64,000 bases of DNA from Flavobacterium aquicola (GTDB lineage Bacteria > Bacteroidota > Bacteroidia > Flavobacteriales > Flavobacteriaceae), in NCBI RefSeq assembly GCF_003385115.1, contig NZ_QUNI01000015.1:1-64000 (forward strand). The letters are read 5' to 3'. The notes below the pieces were generated by a model. The model was given only the letters and a program-made list of their open reading frames with translations. It was not told where the DNA came from and made no database searches. Each line of letters opens with the position of its first letter. Position 1 is the first letter of the stretch. Below are positions 41,642-51,566 of the stretch, one piece after another. The translations under genes were made by a program, and so were the position numbers.

Positions 41642-43918
41642 ATGAAAAATATTTTTTTAATAATCTCTATACTTTCAACACCATTTGCTTATTCCCAAGA
41701 AAGCATATCAATCAAAGGTGTGGTAATGCATAAAACTACTGTAATTCCTAAAGCAGTTATTCAAATAATAGGAACTCAATACTCAACAGAAACAGATAAT
41801 CAGGGCATTTACACCTTCCAAAACATTCCAAAAGGAGATTACAAACTAGAGGTAACAGCCTCCGATTATAAAACACAAAGAAGAAACGCATCCATAAAAA
41901 CACAAGAACCTATTCAACTGGATTTTCAGCTACAATCGGATGAAAACGAACTTAACGAAGTGGTCGTTTCAGGAACTCTCAAAGCTGTAAAACGTCTCGA
42001 AAGTGCCGTTCCTGTTGAAGTATACACTCCAGTTTTCTTCAAAAAAAACCCAACTCCAAGTATATATGAAGCTTTGCAGAATGTAAACGGAGTACGCCCA
42101 CAGCTCAACTGCGGGGTTTGCAACACAGGTGACATTCACATCAACGGGCTGGAAGGTCCATATACTTCGGTAATGATTGACGGAATGCCAATTGTAAGCA
42201 GTTTATCTACCGTTTATGGATTGTCCGGAATTCCAAATTCATTGGTCGAAAGAATCGAAATCGTAAAAGGTCCCGCTTCTTCCCTTTATGGAAGCGAAGC
42301 TGTTGGCGGATTAATCAACATTATCACTAAAAATCCAAGCAACGCTCCTATATTTTCTGCCGATGTATTTACAACAACTTGGCTGGAAACAAATGCCGAT
42401 ATAGGTGTGAAATTCAATATTGCAAAAAAAGCAACTTCATTATTGGGATTGAATTATTACAATTACGATCAAACCATTGATAATGACAATGACGGATTTA
42501 CCGATGTAACAGCACAAAACAGAATTTCAGTATTCAATAAATGGAATTTCTCAAGACCACAAAACCGATTATTTACTATAGCCATTCGCGGAATGTATGA
42601 AGACCGCTGGGGAGGCGATGTTCGTTGGGAGAAAAAATACCGTGGCGGAGATGAAATTTACGGCGAAAGCATTTACACCAAACGAGGCGAACTTTTAGGA
42701 AGTTATCAATTACCTACAACCGAAAAACTAATGCTGTCTTTTTCGGGAACGATGCACTTTCAAGACAGCCGTTATGGAACCACTTCCTATATTGCGAATC
42801 AAAAAATTGGTTTTTTACAGCTGACTTGGGACAAGAAATTAGGGAAAAACGATTTACTCTCTGGAATTGCTTCCCGTTATACTTATTATGATGACAACAC
42901 CACCGCAACATCCATCTTAAACGAAAACAATCCAGAAAAAACATGGCTTCCAGGGATTTTTCTTCAGGATGAAATCTCTTTCAGCGAAAAACATAAAATC
43001 CTATTAGGAATTCGATACGATTACAACTCCATTCATGGCAATATCTTTACACCGAGATTTGCCTATAAATGGAAAATGGACGACAATAATATCCTCCGTT
43101 TTAATGCGGGTACAGGATTTAGAGTAGTCAACCTTTTTACCGAAGATCACGCCGCCTTAACAGGATCGCGCGAAGTTATAATTGCCGAAGATCTTGACCC
43201 CGAGAAATCAATCAACGCCAACTTGAACTACATCAAAAAAATCTATTTCCCGAACGGTACTTTTCTAGGCATTGAAACTACCGCTTTTTACACTCAATTT
43301 AGCAACAAAATTGTATCAGATTATGAATCTGATCCCAATAAGATCATCTATAACAATATCAATGGCTATGCATTGAGTCAGGGAATCAGCTGTAATACGG
43401 ATATTAATTTCACCAACGGATTAAAATTCATTTTAGGCGCAACTTATATGGATGTTTCCAATGTAGAAAACGGAATCAAAACAAGACCTTATTTAACCGA
43501 AAATTTCACGGCAACCTGGAGTGTTTCCTATAAAATCAGCCCAATTGATTTGTCTATTGATTACACCGGAAATGTATACAGCCCAATGAAACTCCCTTTA
43601 TTGAGCGAAACCGACCCAAGAAGTCCCGACTCCCCTTGGTACAGCATACAAAACATTCAATTCTCTTATACCGGCTGGAAAAACTTTGAATTGTATGCAG
43701 GTATCAAAAACCTGCTTAACTTTACTCCAAAACAAAACAATCCATTCCTAATTTCCAGAACCGAAGATCCCTTTGATAAAAATGTACAATACGATCCAAA
43801 CGGAAAAGTATTGGTAACTCCTGATAACCCCTATGGTTTAACATTCGACACTACTTATGTTTACGGCTCGAATCAAGGAATAAGAGGTTTCTTTGGGTTA
43901 CGATATAATTTGTTTTAA
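41642..43918 (+). CDS. TonB-dependent outer-membrane receptor, probable metal uptake
   Basis: A 758-residue receptor. Signal peptide (about 1-19, ending A-Y-S-Q), carboxypeptidase-like regulatory domain (about 22-95), plug (about 105-230, with G-P-A-S-S-L-Y-G-S-E-A-V-G-G-L-I-N) and a 22-strand barrel ending with aromatic F. The plug contains L-N-C-G-V-C-N-T-G-D-I-H-I, a Cys-x-x-Cys plus His segment that I associate with a metal-related receptor subgroup. Divergent from mntH with a shared 91-base gap, which suggests Mn or Fe import across the outer membrane. The ligand is not proven. Confidence 0.9.
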   Translation: MKNIFLIISILSTPFAYSQESISIKGVVMHKTTVIPKAVIQIIGTQYSTETDNQGIYTFQNIPKGDYKLEVTASDYKTQRRNASIKTQEPIQLDFQLQSDENELNEVVVSGTLKAVKRLESAVPVEVYTPVFFKKNPTPSIYEALQNVNGVRPQLNCGVCNTGDIHINGLEGPYTSVMIDGMPIVSSLSTVYGLSGIPNSLVERIEIVKGPASSLYGSEAVGGLINIITKNPSNAPIFSADVFTTTWLETNADIGVKFNIAKKATSLLGLNYYNYDQTIDNDNDGFTDVTAQNRISVFNKWNFSRPQNRLFTIAIRGMYEDRWGGDVRWEKKYRGGDEIYGESIYTKRGELLGSYQLPTTEKLMLSFSGTMHFQDSRYGTTSYIANQKIGFLQLTWDKKLGKNDLLSGIASRYTYYDDNTTATSILNENNPEKTWLPGIFLQDEISFSEKHKILLGIRYDYNSIHGNIFTPRFAYKWKMDDNNILRFNAGTGFRVVNLFTEDHAALTGSREVIIAEDLDPEKSINANLNYIKKIYFPNGTFLGIETTAFYTQFSNKIVSDYESDPNKIIYNNINGYALSQGISCNTDINFTNGLKFILGATYMDVSNVENGIKTRPYLTENFTATWSVSYKISPIDLSIDYTGNVYSPMKLPLLSETDPRSPDSPWYSIQNIQFSYTGWKNFELYAGIKNLLNFTPKQNNPFLISRTEDPFDKNVQYDPNGKVLVTPDNPYGLTFDTTYVYGSNQGIRGFFGLRYNLF

Positions 43919-43945
43919 AGCTATCGATAAACTAATGATTTCTCT

Positions 43946-44025
43946 GCCACAGATTAAAAAGATTAACATAGATTAAAAACAAGCTAACAATCAAAAAATC
44001 CGAGAAAATCTTTTTAATCTGTGGC
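43946..44025. repeat. GCCACAGATT...AATCTGTGGC palindromic repeat, copy 2
   Basis: The 19-base arms GCCACAGATTAAAAAGATT (from 43946) and their complement (to 44025) enclose about 42 bases. It has the same terminal arms as the repeat at 2976-3032. It lies between the receptor and the thioredoxin-like gene. Confidence 0.82.
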
Positions 44026-44066
44026 AAAAAAAATAAGGCGTTGAGCAAACATAGTTAATCATTTAA

Positions 44067-44531
44067 ATGAAAAAAGCAGTTTACATATTATTAATTTTCT
44101 TTTGGATAATTCCGACTAGTTTTGCCCAATTGAAAACCTATACTTTCGAAGAAACCGAAAAATTATCTAAGGAAAAGCCCAAACCAATTGTAGTTTTCAT
44201 TCATACCACTTGGTGCAATTACTGCAAGATGATGGAAAACTCCACTTTCAAAAACCCCGAAATCATTCAGCTTTTAAACTCAAATTTCTATTTCATTTCA
44301 TTGGATGCCGAAAGCAAAAATGATATTCAGTTCAATAATCATACTTTTAAATTCAAGCCAAAAGGTCCGAATTCTGGAATTCACGAACTCGCCACAGCCT
44401 TGGCCGAAATTGATACTCAAGTAGTTTATCCCACGATTACAATTCTACAGACTGAATATTCTATTGTCTTCCAAAGACACTCTTTTTTGAATGCCAAAGA
44501 ATTACTAGCCGTTTTGGAAAAGACCAAATAA
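44067..44531 (+). CDS. Exported thioredoxin-like protein
   Basis: A 154-residue protein with a signal peptide (ending S-F-A-Q, about 21) and a thioredoxin fold. The active site is W-C-N-Y-C, and V-Y-P-T-I supplies the cis-Pro loop. It is likely a periplasmic thiol reductase or disulfide isomerase. It follows the TonB receptor on the same strand after a 148-base gap with a repeat, so cotranscription is uncertain. Confidence 0.88.
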   Translation: MKKAVYILLIFFWIIPTSFAQLKTYTFEETEKLSKEKPKPIVVFIHTTWCNYCKMMENSTFKNPEIIQLLNSNFYFISLDAESKNDIQFNNHTFKFKPKGPNSGIHELATALAEIDTQVVYPTITILQTEYSIVFQRHSFLNAKELLAVLEKTK

Positions 44532-44629
44532 TCTCTTTTTCAAAAAAGCTTTTAAAATCAGGACAAAGCATCTTATCAAACTATAACAAAACTTTATATT
44601 TCAAATTAAGTTCTTGCAATTAAACTTTG

Positions 44630-44637
44630 TAACTTTG
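44630..44637 (+). promoter_or_regulatory. TAACTTTG promoter element before bacilliredoxin
   Basis: It is a perfect TAnnTTTG match 32 bases before the ATG. A TTG occurs only 13 bases upstream, closer than usual. Confidence 0.55.
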
Positions 44638-44669
44638 CAGTTCTAAAAGTTAAACTTAAAATAAAAAAT

Positions 44670-45080
44670 ATGTATCCAGAAGAAATGGTAAGACCAATGC
44701 AGGCTGAATTAACAACTGCTGGTTTTCAAGATTTACATAGTGCTGATGAAGTTAATAATGCAATTAAATCAGAAGGTACCACATTTGTAGTAGTAAATTC
44801 TGTTTGTGGCTGTGCTGCAAGAAATGCGCGTCCAGGAGCAATTATGAGTTTAGAAGGCGCAAAAAAACCAGATCATTTAATCACCGTTTTTGCTGGTGTT
44901 GATAAAGATGCTGTAAATGCAGCCAGAGAACACATGTTTCCTTTTCCTCCATCATCTCCAAGCATTGCCTTGTTCAAAAATGGTGAATTGGTTCACATGC
45001 TAGAGCGTCACCACATTGAAGGACGTCCTGCAGAAACAATTGCTGAAAATTTAAAAGATGCTTTCAACGAATTTTGCTAA
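44670..45080 (+). CDS. Bacilliredoxin BrxA/BrxB family
   Basis: A 136-residue cytosolic thioredoxin-fold protein of the DUF1094/YphP type, with the characteristic C-G-C motif in N-S-V-C-G-C-A-A-R. The segment M-F-P-F-P-P-S-S-P-S supports the family. In Firmicutes these proteins remove bacillithiol from protein thiols. Whether this organism makes bacillithiol is not shown here. Monocistronic with promoter and terminator. Confidence 0.93.
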   Translation: MYPEEMVRPMQAELTTAGFQDLHSADEVNNAIKSEGTTFVVVNSVCGCAARNARPGAIMSLEGAKKPDHLITVFAGVDKDAVNAAREHMFPFPPSSPSIALFKNGELVHMLERHHIEGRPAETIAENLKDAFNEFC

Positions 45081-45103
45081 GCATTAAATAAATTATACAA
45101 TTT

Positions 45104-45132
45104 TAAAAATCCAGCAAATTGCTGGATTTTTT
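45104..45132 (+). terminator. Intrinsic terminator of the bacilliredoxin gene
   Basis: The stem AAAATCCAGCA / TGCTGGATTTT has a short loop and ends in a T-run. Confidence 0.88.
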
Positions 45133-45177
45133 GTTTCGATTTTGTACCTTAGGACTAATCACCGTTATAAAAAAACA

Positions 45178-45636
45178 CTATCTGGTTACAGTATGGTCAC
45201 GAAGGTTTTTAACTTCGTCATGTTCAGCTTTTAGTAAATTATATTGCCCTTTAATGAGAGCTACCTGTTCAAGAGTAAGGTCTCCAATATATTTTTCCAA
45301 TGTATTTTCATAAGTGTGTTTTATTGCATCTTCTCCATATTCACAGGATTCCAGAATAAGAGTCTTATTATTTCCGGTCAGAGCAGCTTTAAAATCCATC
45401 CAAGCTCTAAAAAATTTACCGGTAATTCTGGTGCCTTCAATAATTTCTCCGTCTAAACGTTTTACTTCAGCAATTAATTCTGATTTGCATACTTCGCTTG
45501 TTTGTTTGAATTTGTTGAACAAAGCTTTTAAACTAGTATCTTCCGTTTCCATAGAAGCGGTTGCATAGCCCTCAATTCGGTCGTTGTTAATTTCGATCAA
45601 ATTGTTTAATACATCAATTGTTTTATTGGTTTCCAT
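45178..45636 (-). CDS. PA2169-like four-helix-bundle protein (DUF2383)
   Basis: A 152-residue all-helical cytosolic protein with ferritin-like heptads. It starts V-L-N-N-L-I-E-I-N-N-D and has E-S-C-E-Y-G-E-D near 100 and Y-N-L-L-K-A-E-H-D near the end. This matches the DUF2383 or PA2169 family, implicated in stress but without known reaction. It reads convergently to the bacilliredoxin gene. Confidence 0.88.
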   Translation of the reverse strand: METNKTIDVLNNLIEINNDRIEGYATASMETEDTSLKALFNKFKQTSEVCKSELIAEVKRLDGEIIEGTRITGKFFRAWMDFKAALTGNNKTLILESCEYGEDAIKHTYENTLEKYIGDLTLEQVALIKGQYNLLKAEHDEVKNLRDHTVTR

Positions 45637-45784
45637 GTTATATTTAGTATTAATGATGAAAATATTTATTTTTATAAAATTCTGAATATTAGCACATTTG
45701 TTTTTATATGATTCTTTTTGAATTTTATAATATTTACATTTTCAAATTTAGAGCAGACTAAATTGACCAAAATTTAAATTCTGA

Positions 45785-45843
45785 CTAATGCATAAAAATA
45801 GAAAACCACGCAGATTGCGTGGTTTTTTATTTTTATGCATTAG
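45785..45843 (-). terminator. Long terminator hairpin of the efflux operon
   Basis: An inner stem AAAACCACGCA / TGCGTGGTTTT is extended by a perfect 16-base outer stem (CTAATGCATAAAAATA at 45785-45800 and its complement at 45828-45843). It lies just after the outer-membrane factor gene stop. Confidence 0.88.
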
Positions 45844-45851
45844 AATATTTA

Positions 45852-47219
45852 CTAATTCCATCCCCCACCTAAAGCTCTGTATAATTGAATAGTGGAACTC
45901 AATTGGTTTTGCGTCAATTCAGAAAGACTTAATTCGGCGTCAAATAAAGAACGTTCAATGTCAAGAACTTCCAAGAAAGAAACATAACCATTATAATATC
46001 GGGCTTGTGATAATTCTAAATTTTTTCTAGCTGCAACTACCTGTTTATTTCTAGCTGCTAATTCTTCTTTATAAGTTCTCACATTCTGCAATGACTGCTC
46101 TACCTCAGCAACAGCAACTATACATGTTTTTTGATAATTTAACTTTGATTCCTCAGCAATTTGACGATAAATCTCTACTCTGCGTCTATTTTTCCCAAAG
46201 TTAAAAATAGGACCAGTAACAGAAGCACTTGCATTTTGCAGATAGGAAGACCCATCGAACAGATGATTCAAATCAGAATTGGCAAATCCTGCCAAAGCAG
46301 CAATATTAAATGATGGAAAACGCATAGCTTGTGCCACACCAATTCTTTCATTGGCGGCCATATACAATCTCTCAGCCTGATTTACGTCGGGTCTGTTGCG
46401 CAGTAAAATAGACGGAATTGACGCTGGCAATTCATTGGATATTTCAAGTTCCATATTGGTTTTGCCACGAGCAATTGGACCCGGGTTTTGACCAAGCAAA
46501 ATCGAAATAACATTTTCAGTCTGTGTAATTTGTCGCTGAATAGCTGGAATTGTCGCTTCAGCAATTGCTACCTGCTGTTCAATCTGAAGCTTATCCACTT
46601 CTGAAACATATCCTGCCATAAACCTTTGATTAATAATCTCAAAGGCTTTTTTTCTGGATTCAAAAGTGTTTTGAGAAATTAACAGTCTGTTGTCAAGATC
46701 ACGAAGCTGGAAATAGGAAACCGCAATATCACTAACTAAATTAGAAAGGATCACCTTGCGTCCTTCTTCACTGGCAATTAATTCATCTTGAGCAGCTCGG
46801 TTTTGATGGCGGATTTTACCCCAAAAATCCAATTCCCATGAAAGATTAGCAGATGCATTTGAAGGTACAAAAGTCTTTTTGTTACTGTTTACAGTTCCAT
46901 TATAACCAATAGCTGGCAGTAAATCTGCTTTGGTATATCCAAGTTCTGCTCTGGTTCTTTCTATACGAGCCATAGCAATTCTCAGGTCATAATTGTTTTC
47001 AAGCCCTTTATGAATTAAGTCTTTCAGAACATCATCATTAAAGAGATCAAACCATTTAATATTAACTACAGAAGCTAAAGTATCGGCATTTGCAGCACTG
47101 TTTTGAAAATTAGCCGTATTCTGACCTTCAGGTTTTGCATATTTAGGTCCAACCAAACAGCCTGTCGGGAGTAATGCAAGAGCAAGAATAATAATTACTA
47201 TTTTTAATTTATTCATCAT
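45852..47219 (-). CDS. RND efflux outer-membrane lipoprotein (NodT/OprM type)
   Basis: A 455-residue TolC-like channel. Lipobox L-P-T-G-C near residue 20, then two OEP repeats; typical landmarks are W-E-L-D-F-W-G-K-I-R and the ending R-A-L-G-G-G-W. It forms the trimeric exit duct of a tripartite pump. ATG 47219 or 47216 both work. It overlaps the RND gene by 8 to 11 bases and is the last gene of the operon. Confidence 0.93.
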   Translation of the reverse strand: MMNKLKIVIIILALALLPTGCLVGPKYAKPEGQNTANFQNSAANADTLASVVNIKWFDLFNDDVLKDLIHKGLENNYDLRIAMARIERTRAELGYTKADLLPAIGYNGTVNSNKKTFVPSNASANLSWELDFWGKIRHQNRAAQDELIASEEGRKVILSNLVSDIAVSYFQLRDLDNRLLISQNTFESRKKAFEIINQRFMAGYVSEVDKLQIEQQVAIAEATIPAIQRQITQTENVISILLGQNPGPIARGKTNMELEISNELPASIPSILLRNRPDVNQAERLYMAANERIGVAQAMRFPSFNIAALAGFANSDLNHLFDGSSYLQNASASVTGPIFNFGKNRRRVEIYRQIAEESKLNYQKTCIVAVAEVEQSLQNVRTYKEELAARNKQVVAARKNLELSQARYYNGYVSFLEVLDIERSLFDAELSLSELTQNQLSSTIQLYRALGGGWN

Positions 47220-50200
47220 GTTCCGTAGTATTTGAATCCATATTATTTTCAACTGCTACAACCTCGTTTTTCTTTTTTCCGATATTTTCAATCATCACAA
47301 ATAAACCAGGTACTATTAACACTCCAAGAACTGTAGCAATCAGCATTCCGCTGAATACCGCCATTCCCATAACTATACGTGCTTGAGAGCCAGCTCCAGT
47401 AGCTGTAAGCAAAGGAACAACCCCAAGTATAAAGGCAAAAGCAGTCATTAATATTGGGCGAAAACGAAGTTTGGCTGCCACCATAGCTGATTCGTATAAA
47501 GGTTTTCCTTTTTCGTATTCTTCTTTGGCAAATTCTACAATCAAAATAGCATTCTTGGCGACAAGTCCAATCAGCAATACCAGTCCGATTTGTGCGAATA
47601 CGTTATTCACATAAGCATCATTACCAAATCTTGCCAAGAACAACCCTAAAAATGCGCCAAACACTGCAAAAGGTGCGCCCAGCAATACACTGAATGGTAA
47701 TTTCCAGCTTTCATACTGTGCGGCAAGAATTAAAAATACGAAAATTAAAGCCATAAGGAATACCGTACCGCCGCCAGGTGAATGTTTTTCCTGATAGGAT
47801 AAGTTGATATAATCGTAACTCATATCTGCTGGCAGAGTTTCTTTGGCAACCTGTTCTAATGCTTCCAATGCCTGTGCACTACTGTAACCATCATTTGGAC
47901 TACCTCCTATCTCGGCAGATCTAAATAAATTAAGACGGTTAGTAAAATCCGGTCCTGTAACTTTAGTTGCTGTAACTAAAGTTGAAACAGGCAGCATATC
48001 ACCATTGTTATTCCTTACATAAATATTATTTAAATTTTCAGGTTTTAATCGATCCACAGCCTCACCTTGCAGGTATACTTTATACTGACGCCCAAAACGG
48101 TTAAAGTCATTTACATAACTTCCTCCCAAAAATGCTCCCAATACTTCAGTAACCTTAGAAACTGGAACTCCCAATTTCATCGCTTTTTCATTATCGATAT
48201 CTAACTTAATCTGCGGCGTGCCTGCGTTGAAAGTTGTATAAATCCTTTTAATTTCGGGACGTTTTTGTGCAGCAGCAATAAAGGCCTGTGTTTGCTGTGC
48301 TAAGTATTGTGCCGAATTTCCTCCTCTGTCCTGCAGCATCAAACTAAAACCTGCAGAGGCTCCAAGACCTTGAATCGCTGGAGGCCCAAAAGAAAATGCC
48401 GTAGCAGTAGTAATTTGAGTTGCCAGTTTTTTGTTCAGTCTATCAACAAACTGTTTCGCCGTTTCTGTTCTTTCTTCCCAAGGTTTTAAGGAGATAAAAA
48501 TGAAAGCATTATTAGGCTGATATGAGTTGGTAAGCATACTAAATCCATTAATTGTGGTATAAGACAATATGGATTCCTCTTCTTTCAAAAAGCCATCTAC
48601 TTTTTTGGAAATTTCATCTGTACGCTGCAACGAAGAAGCTGGCGGCAATGCAATGTTCACCAATACATACCCTTGATCCTCTTCAGGTATAAATCCTGGA
48701 GGTATTCCTTTCCCTAAAAATACTACAGCAACTAAAACTACTGCTAGCAAAAGAACAATACGCATTGCTTTTTTAGCAAAAAAAGTGGCTCCTGTTATAT
48801 ATTTATCGGTTACTTTTTCAAAAATACGGTTGAAACCAGTAAAGAACTTAGCTAACCAACCTGTTTGTTCACTAACTGGTTTTGTTGGTTTTAAAAGCAT
48901 GGCACACAACGCAGGACTTAATGACAAAGCACTAAATGCTGAGAAAGCTACCGAGACGGCAATGGTTATTGCAAACTGCTGGTAAAAACGTCCTGTAATA
49001 CCAGGTGTCATTGCTACTGGTACAAACACCGCAATCAAGATAAGAGCGATAGCAATTACTGGCCCCGACACTTCTTTCATAGCCTGAATAGTTGCTTCCT
49101 TTGGATTTTTTCCATGCTCGATATGATGTATTACGGCTTCAACAACCACAATCGCATCATCCACAACAATACCAATCGCCAATACTAACCCTAATAATGA
49201 CAAAGTATTAATAGAGAATCCTAACATTGGGAAAACGGCAATCGTTCCAATTAACGAAACTGGTACCGTAATCAATGGAATCAAAGTAGCACGCCAGTTT
49301 TGAAGAAAAATAAATACCACAAGAATAACCAGTAATACAGCTTCAAATAAGGTATGTACGATATCATCAACTCCTGCCGTAATAGCAAGTGTTGTATCCA
49401 GTGATTCTTGATAAACGAGGTCTTTTGGGAATTTTTCAGACATTTCTTTCATAGCTTTTTTAGCTAATTCAGAAACTTCAAGTGCATTACTTCCAGGCAT
49501 TTGATATAATGCAATTACGGCACTTGGCGAGCTATTTCTGCGGGCAGTTGAACTGTAGTTTTCGGTACCCAATTCGATTCTTGCAATATCGCTTAATACT
49601 ACTTCGGCGCCGTCTGATTTACTTTTTACAACAATTTTTGCAAACTCATTTTCAGTCACCAAACGATCTTGTAATGTAACACCATAAGTAAAATCAGTTC
49701 CCATTGGAGCAGGCTCAGCGCCAAATTTCCCACCAGGACTAATCATATTCTGCGCATTCAGGGCATTTTTTACATCATCGACTGTAATCCCCAATTTACT
49801 CATTACATCTGCCTTTAACCAAATACGCATAGAATAATCACTTCCGCCAAAAAGAGAAACCTCTCCAACCCCTTTTATACGGGCTAATTGATCTACAATA
49901 TTGATACTTGCATAATTATTTAAAAATTTAGCATCGTATTTTGGATTGGTAGATGTTACCGTAAATAACATCATCGGGAATGACAATGATTTTTTTACCA
50001 CTACCCCTTGCTGTTTTACACTTGAAGGCATAAAAGGCGCAGATTGATTCTGCCTGTTTTGGGTAAGCATATTGGCATTATCCAAATTTGTTCCTACGTC
50101 AAAAGTTACCTCGATAGTACAAGCTCCATCTGAAGTATTTGTCGATTTTATGTAAAGCATCTGCTCTACTCCATTTACCTTCTGCTCAATTGGAGTAGCT

Positions 50201-50382
50201 ACGGCCTGCTCCACATTTAAGGCATTTGCTCCTGTAAAACTAGTTGTGATTTTTACAACGGGCGGATTGATATCTGGATATTGTGATATTGGCGTCTTTT
50301 GCAATGCAAGCAATCCGAGTATCACAATTATGATACTAAGCACCATTGCTACAATTGGTCTTCTAACAAAAAATTCTCCCAT
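47209..50382 (-). CDS. RND efflux transporter, HAE1 (AcrB-like)
   Basis: A 1057-residue inner-membrane proton-driven drug exporter. Twelve membrane segments in two halves, each followed by a large periplasmic loop. It starts M-G-E-F-F-V-R-R-P, has G-I-V-V-D-D-A-I-V-V in TM4 with the proton-relay Asp pair, and G-L-V-A-K-N-A-I-L-I in TM10 with the Lys. It works with the upstream adaptor and the downstream outer-membrane factor. The drug range is unknown. Confidence 0.97.
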   Translation of the reverse strand: MGEFFVRRPIVAMVLSIIIVILGLLALQKTPISQYPDINPPVVKITTSFTGANALNVEQAVATPIEQKVNGVEQMLYIKSTNTSDGACTIEVTFDVGTNLDNANMLTQNRQNQSAPFMPSSVKQQGVVVKKSLSFPMMLFTVTSTNPKYDAKFLNNYASINIVDQLARIKGVGEVSLFGGSDYSMRIWLKADVMSKLGITVDDVKNALNAQNMISPGGKFGAEPAPMGTDFTYGVTLQDRLVTENEFAKIVVKSKSDGAEVVLSDIARIELGTENYSSTARRNSSPSAVIALYQMPGSNALEVSELAKKAMKEMSEKFPKDLVYQESLDTTLAITAGVDDIVHTLFEAVLLVILVVFIFLQNWRATLIPLITVPVSLIGTIAVFPMLGFSINTLSLLGLVLAIGIVVDDAIVVVEAVIHHIEHGKNPKEATIQAMKEVSGPVIAIALILIAVFVPVAMTPGITGRFYQQFAITIAVSVAFSAFSALSLSPALCAMLLKPTKPVSEQTGWLAKFFTGFNRIFEKVTDKYITGATFFAKKAMRIVLLLAVVLVAVVFLGKGIPPGFIPEEDQGYVLVNIALPPASSLQRTDEISKKVDGFLKEEESILSYTTINGFSMLTNSYQPNNAFIFISLKPWEERTETAKQFVDRLNKKLATQITTATAFSFGPPAIQGLGASAGFSLMLQDRGGNSAQYLAQQTQAFIAAAQKRPEIKRIYTTFNAGTPQIKLDIDNEKAMKLGVPVSKVTEVLGAFLGGSYVNDFNRFGRQYKVYLQGEAVDRLKPENLNNIYVRNNNGDMLPVSTLVTATKVTGPDFTNRLNLFRSAEIGGSPNDGYSSAQALEALEQVAKETLPADMSYDYINLSYQEKHSPGGGTVFLMALIFVFLILAAQYESWKLPFSVLLGAPFAVFGAFLGLFLARFGNDAYVNNVFAQIGLVLLIGLVAKNAILIVEFAKEEYEKGKPLYESAMVAAKLRFRPILMTAFAFILGVVPLLTATGAGSQARIVMGMAVFSGMLIATVLGVLIVPGLFVMIENIGKKKNEVVAVENNMDSNTTEHDE

Positions 50383-50417
50383 AAAATGATGTATCTAATT
50401 TATTATTTAGCGCCTGA

Positions 50418-51566
50418 CTAATTTTCTGTTTTACCAGGAGTCCATTCTGTTATTTTTGGAGTAATAACACTTCCTGCTTTTAATAATGAAGTGCCTCCAA
50501 AAGCGACCTTATCATTGGCAGTTAATCCATCCGTAACGATATAAGAATCTTTATAGGCCGGTCCTACCTGAATAATTTTCATATCTACTTTATTATTGTT
50601 ATCCACAACATAAACCTGAAAAACACCTTGCATTTCAATTACTGAGCGCTGCGGTATAATTATTGAATTTTTGCGGACATCCGTAACAACTTTTGCTTTT
50701 ACAAATTGACCGGGACGAAGTAATCTGTCTGGATTTGCAAATGCTGCTTCAAAAGTCACCGCACCAGTTGTCGGGTCTATTTGTCTGTCGGCAAAACTGA
50801 TTTTTCCAGTTTCAGGATAAACAGAACCATCTGACAAAAGCAATGAAACTGATTTTCCAGCTCCAACCAAAGAGGAATTTTTCTTGCTGATTTCTCTAAA
50901 AATACGAAGAAACTCCTGCTCACTCATCGTAAAACGAACTCTTACATCACCTAAATCTGAAATTGTATTTAAAACAGAAACAGCGCCTGGTCTCACATAA
51001 TCCCCTACTCTAACTTTGGATATTCCAATCAATCCAGAAATTGGGGCTGTAATTCTGCAGTAACCTAATTCAATTCGTGCGTTTTCTAAATTAGCTTTGG
51101 TTGCTTTTAACGAAGCTTGAGAAGCGTTATAGGCCGATTTGGCTGCAATAAGTTCTCTTTGGCTGACAGCATTCATTTTGGCTAACGGCACCATCATATC
51201 ATAATCTGATTTGGTTTTTGCCATTCTTGCTTCTATTTCAGCTAACTTTCCTTCGGCCTCATTCAATTTGGCTTGATAAGGTAGTGGATCAATAGTATAT
51301 AATAATGTTCCTTTGGTAACTATTTCTCCTTCTCTAAAATTAAGACTCTCAATAACACCGTCAACTCTAGGATTTATCTGAATATCTGATTGACCAAAAG
51401 TTTGCCCAGTAAATTCAGACTCAAGTTTAACATCTTGCTGTGCCACTTTTACCACTGCAATTTCTAAAGGTTTAGCCTCTGGGGCTGCTTCCTTTTTACA
51501 AGAAATAAATAAAGTTGAAAAAGCTATAGCAAAAAATAATATCTTATTCTTTTTAAATCCATTCAT
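50418..51566 (-). CDS. RND efflux periplasmic adaptor lipoprotein
   Basis: A 382-residue membrane-fusion protein. Lipobox F-I-S-C (about 22), a lipoyl-like domain with I-N-P-R-V-D-G-V-I, a helical hairpin (about 95-165), then beta barrel with R-I-T-A-P-I-S-G-L-I-G and a membrane-proximal domain. It is the first gene of the efflux operon, 35 bases before the RND gene. I use ATG 51566 (MNGFKKN); the upstream extension to 51596 is unlikely. No repressor gene is adjacent. Confidence 0.94.
   Translation of the reverse strand: MNGFKKNKILFFAIAFSTLFISCKKEAAPEAKPLEIAVVKVAQQDVKLESEFTGQTFGQSDIQINPRVDGVIESLNFREGEIVTKGTLLYTIDPLPYQAKLNEAEGKLAEIEARMAKTKSDYDMMVPLAKMNAVSQRELIAAKSAYNASQASLKATKANLENARIELGYCRITAPISGLIGISKVRVGDYVRPGAVSVLNTISDLGDVRVRFTMSEQEFLRIFREISKKNSSLVGAGKSVSLLLSDGSVYPETGKISFADRQIDPTTGAVTFEAAFANPDRLLRPGQFVKAKVVTDVRKNSIIIPQRSVIEMQGVFQVYVVDNNNKVDMKIIQVGPAYKDSYIVTDGLTANDKVAFGGTSLLKAGSVITPKITEWTPGKTEN

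Noticed and set aside
47209..51566. The efflux operon as an acquired resistance island
   Set aside because: Codon use and gene order look normal for the window and no mobility gene or flanking repeat was found; such pumps are common core genes.
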